Assembly: GCA_033675545.1 (NCBI GenBank)
Contig: JAWDGP010005015.1
Location: forward strand, 1-64,000
Source: Elysia crispata
Lineage: Eukaryota; Mollusca; Gastropoda; Plakobranchidae
DNA length: 64,000 bases
Direction: 5' to 3'
Shown here in pieces: positions 56,801 to 64,000 of this stretch. The notes below the pieces were generated by a model, which worked only from the letters and a program-made list of their open reading frames with translations, did no database searches and was not told the DNA's origin. The number at the start of each line of letters is the position of its first letter. Within the stretch, counting starts at the first letter, position 1. A program made the position numbers and the translations under genes.

Positions 56801-58160
56801 AGTACAACCACAACGACAACCAGTAAAAATACAACTAAAGCTATAACAATACAACTACAACTACAACACGTACAAGTACCACTACAACTACAACTACAAC
56901 AAGTACAAGTACAACTACAACTACAACAGTATAACTACAGCTACAACAACTAAAACTAGAACTACAACAAGTAGAAGTACAACTTTAATTACATCAAGTA
57001 CAACTACAACTACAACAATAAAACTACAATTACAACAAGTACAAGTACAACTACAACTACAACAAGTACAACTGCATCTACAATAACTAAAACTACAACT
57101 ACAACAAGTACACGTACAACTACAACTAAAACAAGTACAAGTAAAACTACAACAAGTACAACTACAACTACAAAAAGTACAAGTACAACTACAACTACAA
57201 CAAGTACAAGTACAACTACAACTACAACAAGTACAACTACAACTACAACAAGTACAAGTACAACTACAACTACAACAAGTACAACTACAACAAGTACAAG
57301 TACAACTACAACTACAAAAAGTACAACTACAACTACAACAAGTACAACTACAACTACAACTACAACAAGTACAACTACAACTACAACAAGTACAAGTACA
57401 ACTACAACTACAACAAGTACAACTACAACTACAACAAGTACAACTACAACTACAACAAGTACAAGTACAACTACAACTACAACAAGTACAAGTACAACTA
57501 CAACTACAACAAGTACAACTACAACTACAACAAGTATAAGTATAACTACAACTACAATAAGTACAACTACAACTACAACAAGTACAAATACAACTACAAC
57601 AGTACAAGTACAACTTCAACTACATCAGGTACAAGTACAGCTACAACACGTACAAATACAACTACAACTACAACTACAACAAGTACAAGTACAACTACAA
57701 CTACAACAAGTACAACTACAACTACAACTACAACAAGTACAAGTACAACTAAAACTACAACAAGTACAACTACAACTACAACAAGTACAAGTACAACTAC
57801 AACTAAAACAAGTACAACTACAACTACAACTACAACAAGTACAAGTACAACTACAACTACAACTACAACAAGTACAACTACAACTACAACAAGTACAAGT
57901 ACAACTACAACGTCAACAATTACAACTACAACTACAACTACAACACGTACAATTACAAATATAGCTACAACAAGTACAACTACAACTACAACAAGTACAA
58001 GTACAACTACAACTACAACAAGTACAAGTACAACCACAACAAAAACAAGTACAAGTACAACTACAACTAAAACAATTACAACTAGAAGTAAAACTACAAC
58101 AAGTACAACTACAACTACAACATGTACAACTACAAATACAACAAGTACATGTACAAGTAC

Positions 58161-58330
58161 AACCTACAAGAAGTAAAACTACAACTACAACAAGTACAAG
58201 TACAACTTCAACTACAACAAGTACAACTACAACTACAAGAAATACAACTACAAATACAACTACAACAAGTACAACTACAACTACAACCTACAAGAAGTAA
58301 AACTACAACTACAACAAGTACAAGTACAAC
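58161..58330 (+). repeat. 124-bp local duplication
   Basis: AACCTACAAGAAGTAAAAC occurs at 58,161 and 58,285 with shared downstream modules, a recent small duplication inside the homogeneous core. Confidence 0.75.
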
Positions 58331-59439
58331 TAAAACGACAACAAGTACAACTAGAGCTACAAAAAGTACAAATACAACTAAAGCTACTATAAGTACAACT
58401 AAAATAACAACTACAACAAGTACAAGTATAACTGCAACTACAACAAGTACAACTAAAACTAAAACTACAACAAGTACAACTACAAATACAACAAGTACAA
58501 CTACAACTACAACAAGTACAACTACAACTACAACAAGTACAACTACAACTACAACAAGTACAACTACAACTACAACAAGTACAAGTACAACTACAACTAC
58601 AACAAGTACACGTACAAGTACAACTACAGCAAGTACAACTTAAACCACAACAAGTACAATTACATAAACAATAAGTACAACTACAACTACAACTACAACA
58701 AGTACAACTACAACTACAACTACAACAAGTACAACTACAACTACAACAAGTACAACAACAACTAATACAAGTACAAGTACAACAACAACTACAACAAGTA
58801 CAACTACAACTACAACAAGTACAACTACAACTACAACAAGTACAAGTACAACTACAACTACAACAAGTACAACTACAACTACAACTACAACAAGTACAAG
58901 TACAACTACAACTACAAGAAGTACAACTACAAGTACAACAAGTACAAGTACAACTACAACTACAACAAGTACAACTACAACTACAACAAGTACAACTACA
59001 ACTACAACTACAACAAGTAAATTTACAACAACTACAACAAGTACAACTACAACTACAACAAGTACAAGTACAACTACAACTACAACAAGTACAAGTATAG
59101 CTGTAACTACAACAAGTACAACAAAATCTGCAACAAGTACAAGTACATATACAACTAAATTAAGTACAACTACAACTACAACTACAACAAGTACAACTAC
59201 ACTTACAACAAGTACAACTACAAGTACAACAACAACAAGTACAAATACAACTACAACTACAACAAGTACAAGTACAACTACAACTACAACAAGTACAACT
59301 ACAACTACAACTACAACTACAACAAGTACAACTACAACTACAACAAGTACAAGTACAACTACAACTACAACTACAACAAGTACAACTAAAACTACAACAA
59401 ATATAAGTACAACTACAACTACAACAAGTATAACTCCAA

Positions 59440-59570
59440 CTACAACTAGAACTAGAACTATAAAAGTACAATTACAACTACAACTACAACAAGTATAACT
59501 ACAACTAAACTAGAACTACAACTATAAAAGTACAATTACAACTACAACTACAACAAGTACAAGTACAACT
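59440..59570 (+). repeat. 64-bp local tandem duplication
   Basis: TAAAAGTACAATTACAAC occurs at 59,461 and 59,525, each preceded by CTAGAACTA or CTACAACTA words. 64 is not a multiple of three, so it breaks the open frames on both strands. Confidence 0.75.
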
Positions 59571-61560
59571 ACAACTACAACAAGTACAACTGCACTTACA
59601 ATTTTAACTACAACAAGTACAAGTACAAGTACATAACAACTACAACAAGTACAAGTACAACTACAACTACAACAAGTACAACTAAAACTACAACAAGTAC
59701 AACTACAACTACAACAAGTACAACTACAACTACAACAAGTACAACTACAACTACAACTAAAACAAGTACCACTACAACTACAACTACAACAAGTACAACT
59801 ACAACTACAACTACAACAAATTAAACTACAAATACAACAAGCTACCAATACAAGTACAAGTACAACTACAAGAACTACAACTACAACTACAACTACAACA
59901 AATTCAACTACAACTACAACAATACAACTACAACTACAACAAGTACAAGTACAGAGACAAGTACAACTACAACTACAACAAGTATAAGTATAAGTACAAC
60001 AACAACTAAAACTACAACAAGTACAACTACAATTTTAACGACAACAAGTACAACTACAACTACAGCTACAACAAGTATAACTACAACTAAAACAAGTACA
60101 ACTATAACTACAGCTACAACAAGTTTAACTACAACTACAACTACACCAAGTACAAGTACAACTACAACTACAACTATAACAACAACAAGTACAACTACAA
60201 CAACAACTAAAACAAGTAAAACTACAACTACAACTAAATCAAGTGCACCCAAAACTACAACTACAACAAGTAAAAGTAAAACTACAACTACAACAAGCAC
60301 AACTACACCTACAACTACAACAAGTACAACTACAACTACAACAAGTACAACTACAACTTAAACAAGTACAACTAGAAAAAAAGCTACAACAAGTACAACT
60401 ACAATTACAACTACAACTACAACAAGTACAACTACAACTACAACTACAACTACAGAAGTACAACTACAACTACAACAAGTACAACTACAAGTACAACTAC
60501 AACAAGTACAAGTACAACTACAACTAAAACAAGTACAACTACAACTACAACTACAACAAGTACAACTACAACTACAATAAGTACAAGTACAACTACAACA
60601 AGTACAACTACAACTACAACTACAACAAGTACAACTACAACTACAACTACAACAAGTACAACTACAACTACAACAAGTACAACTACAACTACAACTACAA
60701 CAAGTACAAGTACAACTACAACTACAACAAGTACAACTAGAACTACAACTCCAACAAGTACAACTACAACTACAACTACAGCAAGTACAAGTACAACTAC
60801 AACAACAACACTACAACTATAACTACAACTACAACAAGTAGAACTACAACTACAACTACAACTACATCAAGTACAAATACAACTTCAACTACAAGTACAA
60901 ATACAAAAACAACTACAACAAGTATAACTACAACTACAACAAATACAACTACAACTACAACTAAAACAATTAGAACTAGAACTACAATTACAACAAGTAC
61001 AACTACAACTAAAGCAACTAACAATTACAATTACAACAACTACAAATACAACTACAACAAGTACAACTACAACTCCAACAAGTACAACTACAACTACAAC
61101 AACAGTAAGTACAACTACAACTACAACTACAACAAATATAACTACAACTACAACTACAACAAGTAAAACTAAAATTTCAACAAGTACAACTACAACTAAA
61201 TTTACAACAAGTACAACTACAACTACAACAAGTACAAATACAACTACAACTACAACAAGTACAGCTACAACTACAACTACAATAAGTACAAGTACAACTA
61301 CAACTACAACAAGTACAACTACAACTACAACTACAACTACAACAAGTACAAGTACAACTACAACTACAACAAGTACAACTACAACTACAACAAGTACAAG
61401 TACAACTACAACTACAACTACAAAAAGTACAACTACAACTACAACAAGTAAAACTACAACTACAACAAGTACAACTACAACTACAACTACAACAAGTACA
61501 ACTACAACTACAACTACAACAAGTACAACTACATCTATAAATAAATCATGTACACTTACA

Positions 61561-63180
61561 ACTACATCCAAAACAAATACAGGTAGAACTACAACTACAA
61601 CAAGTACAACTAAAACAAGTACAACAGTACAACTACAACTACAACTACAACTACAACTACAACAAGTACAAATACAACTACAACTACAACAAGTACAACT
61701 ACAACTAAAACAAGTAAAAGTTCAAGTACAACTACAACAAATACAACTACAACTACAACTACAACAACAAGTACAACTACAACTACAACTACAACAAGTA
61801 CAACTACAACTACAACAAGTACAACTACAACTACAACAAGTACAACTACAACTACAACTACAACAAGTACAACTACAACTACAACAACAACAAGTACAAC
61901 TACAACTACAACTACAACAAGTACAACTTCAAGTACAACTACAACAAGTACAACTACAACTACAACAACAAGTACAACTACAACTAAAACTACAACAAGT
62001 ACAAGTACAACTACAACTACAACAAGTACAACTACAAGTACAACTACAAAAAGTACAATTACAACTACAACAACTACAACTTCAAGTACAACTACATAAA
62101 TACAACTACAAGTACAACTACAACTACAGCAAGTACAACTACAAATACAACTAAAACAAGTATAAGTACAACTACAACTACAACAAGTACAACTACAACT
62201 ACAACAACAAGTACAACTACAACTAAAACTACAACAAGTACAAGTACAACTACAACTACAACAAGTACAACTACAACTACAACTACAAGAAGTACATTTA
62301 CAACTACAACTATAACAAGTACAACTACAACTACAACAAGTACAAGTACAACTACAACTAAAACAAGTACAAGTACAACTTCAACTCCAACTACAACAAG
62401 TACAACTGCAACTATAACAAGTACAACTTCAACTCCAGCTACAACAAGTACAACTACAACTAAAACAAGTAGAAGTACAACTACAAATACAAGTACAACT
62501 ACAACTGCAACAAGTTCAACTACATCTCAAACAATTACAAATACAACTACAACTACAAGTCCAACTACAAATACAACATGTACAATTAAAAAAACAACTA
62601 CAACTACAACTAGGAAAAATACAACTACAACAGGTCAAACTGCAACTAAAGAAGTACAACTACAACTAGAACTACAACAAGTACAACTAGAACTGCAACT
62701 ACAACAAGTACAAGTACAACTACAACTACAAGTATAACTACAACTACAATTACAACAAGTACACAACTCAATCATGACAACTACAAATAAAAACCAGCTA
62801 CAAGTACAACACATAAGTACAACCAATTACAACTACAACAAGTACAAGTACAACTACAACTACAACAAGTACAACTACAACTACAACTACAACAAGTAAG
62901 TGCCAATCGTTAACTACAACTACAACAAGTACAACTACAACTACAAGTACAACAAGTACAACAAGTACAACTACAACTACAATATGGCAAGTACAACTAC
63001 AACTACAACAAGTACAACTACAACTACAACAACAACAAATGCACAAGTACAACTACAACTACAACTACAACAAGCATAACATTTTTCAAGCTACAACAAC
63101 TACAACAAGTACAACTACAACTACAAACTAGTACAACTACAATTACAACTATAAATAAAACAAGTATAGCCTCAAGCAAC
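61561..63180 (+). repeat. Satellite subdomain 6: right edge
   Basis: Modules become irregular (ACAACAACAAGT, TTCAAGT, ACCAGCTAC). Short foreign words such as GTGCCAATCGTTAAC (62,900), ATATGGCAAG (62,983) and CATAACATTTTTCAAGC (63,076) appear. Clear modules stop near 63,150. Confidence 0.75.
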
Positions 63181-64000
63181 AAGGCAACAAGCTCAAGTTT
63201 TCATCAATAATCATAATTAGTTAATATAAGTTATCAATGAAAACTAATACCAAAGAGGCTAAAATACAACTATATAGTCTTCTTCATAAAGCAAATAAGC
63301 TGCAGCAACAGACAACCAGCAATCAAATACAGCAAAAAAGAAGAAAAGCAAATTTAAAATGGCCACAGAACAACCAGCATTCAACTGCAAAAACAATAAA
63401 TGCAAGAATACCAGAATTAAAAATACAAAGGAACAAGCAAAGACAACAAAAAAGAGAAAAGGCATCCTCAGTATACTACAAGAATAAAAGCACAATGCAA
63501 ATACAATAGAATGGCAGCAAAAAAAGCAAAAAGCAAATGGACACAGGATCATATGCAGCAACCAGAGCAAGTATAAATTCAAAGGAATTAATATTAGTAA
63601 AATACAAAAAGAATTAAAAATAAATGCAAAAGGTATTCAAATACAAAAATCGCAAAAAGTAAATAACAACTAAATCACAACAAATAGCAAGTTTCATCAA
63701 GTAAAACAAAACTAGCACTTTATATTAAGAAAGGGAGAATTTCAACAAGTGCATAATATACAATTTATTAAATACAACTAAAAGTACAATAAAAGGAAAT
63801 TTACAATGCCAAGAAGGCGTAATGCAGACTTTCAACTTAAAACAATTAAAATTATAAATTTATAGTATAAATGGACGACATCAACAAGTATAAAACAATT
63901 ACAATCATAACTACAATGGTACAGCACAATTAGAATTAAATAACAAGTGCGGCAATTCCCATGTACTGGTACAGTAAAAATAAAAAAGGGAAAAGCAATT
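63181..64000. other. A-rich right flank with satellite remnants
   Basis: The composition stays A-rich and G-poor, and words such as CATCAACAAGTATAAAACAATTACAATC (split by changes near 63,880-63,910) look like decayed modules. The part at 63,280-63,560 is rich in GCAAAAAAG and CAGCAAC words instead. No gene is recognised. Open frames at 63,237-63,509 (+) and 63,259-63,582 (-) overlap each other and have low-complexity content. Confidence 0.5.

Larger units (their letters stand above)
47800..61560 (+). repeat. Satellite subdomain 5: homogeneous core
   Basis: Long stretches (for example 47,870-48,610, 49,350-50,280, 50,690-51,180, 55,080-55,780, 57,180-57,600) consist almost entirely of exact modules. 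Differences are mostly in the number of ACAACT and ACAAGT words between successive ACAACAAGT words. The subdomain 2 and 3 marker words are missing. This is the expected signature of recent expansion or homogenisation by unequal exchange. Confidence 0.8.
17165..63180 (+). repeat. About 46-kb satellite array built of ACAACT, ACAAGT and ACAACAAGT modules
   Basis: Nearly the whole interval is made from three words: ACAACT, ACAAGT and ACAACAAGT. The commonest unit is two ACAACT followed by ACAACAAGT (21 bp). Variants have one or three ACAACT, or an extra ACAAGT after the 9-bp word (15 or 27 bp). Point changes such as ACAAAT, ACTAGA and ACAATT mark subfamilies. The plus strand is rich in A and C and very poor in G. 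GTAC recurs in almost every unit. Because every module is a multiple of 3 bp and lacks stop words in five frames, long open frames arise on both strands. They switch frame at every odd indel and show no coding constraint. I therefore annotate no CDS here. Confidence 0.97.

Noticed and set aside
17165..63180. CRISPR-like array
   Set aside because: Repeats are short and continuous with no unique spacers, and the window is animal DNA.
17165..63180. Telomeric repeat
   Set aside because: No TTAGGG-type word. The G content of either strand does not fit a telomere, and the array is internal to the sequence.

Overview
This window looks like animal, probably molluscan (octopod-like) genomic DNA. The evidence is spliced animal gene relics, an RTE-type LINE resembling those common in lophotrochozoans, an AT-rich background full of microsatellites, and a very large simple-sequence satellite. 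The cephalopod assignment is an inference. No intact protein-coding gene is visible.

Positions 1-17,160 are a degraded gene neighbourhood. Six exon-sized blocks on the + strand match a metabotropic GABA-B receptor subunit 1 (GABBR1-like). Together they cover ligand-binding-domain pieces (3754-3944, 4456-4600, 7331-7496), a TM5-TM6 piece (7915-8062) and the C-terminal coiled-coil exon (11394-11534). A second coiled-coil exon (1624-1758) and a second ligand-domain exon (2435-2579) come from partial tandem duplications. Most pieces carry stops or frameshifts, so this is a dead, duplicated receptor locus. A terminal exon of Sec61 beta with a premature stop follows at 12706. Scattered among these are two copies of a minus-strand RTE-like LINE fragment (1-575 and 8130-9040), a decayed transposon-associated ORF (6042-6905), and a solo LTR (9109-10486) with a 5-bp target duplication. 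The LTR is absent from the paralogous copy. A TATA-containing, LTR-like segment (about 16,000-16,640) lies between a long (GA)n and a long (CT)n tract.

Positions 17,165-63,180 are essentially one satellite array of about 46 kb, built from three modules: ACAACT, ACAAGT and ACAACAAGT. The commonest unit is 21 bp (two ACAACT plus ACAACAAGT), with 15- and 27-bp length variants. The left and middle parts are diverged and carry higher-order repeats (marker words, a 1.6-kb duplication, a 0.55-kb tandem pair, two independent 231-bp periods). The part from about 47.8 to 61.5 kb is much more homogeneous. The long open frames over the array follow from its period being a multiple of three with no stop words in five of six frames; I do not annotate them as genes. 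The last 0.8 kb is A-rich sequence with faint satellite remnants.

The genes do not form a working system. The window records one receptor locus duplicated, inactivated and invaded by transposable elements beside a growing satellite.
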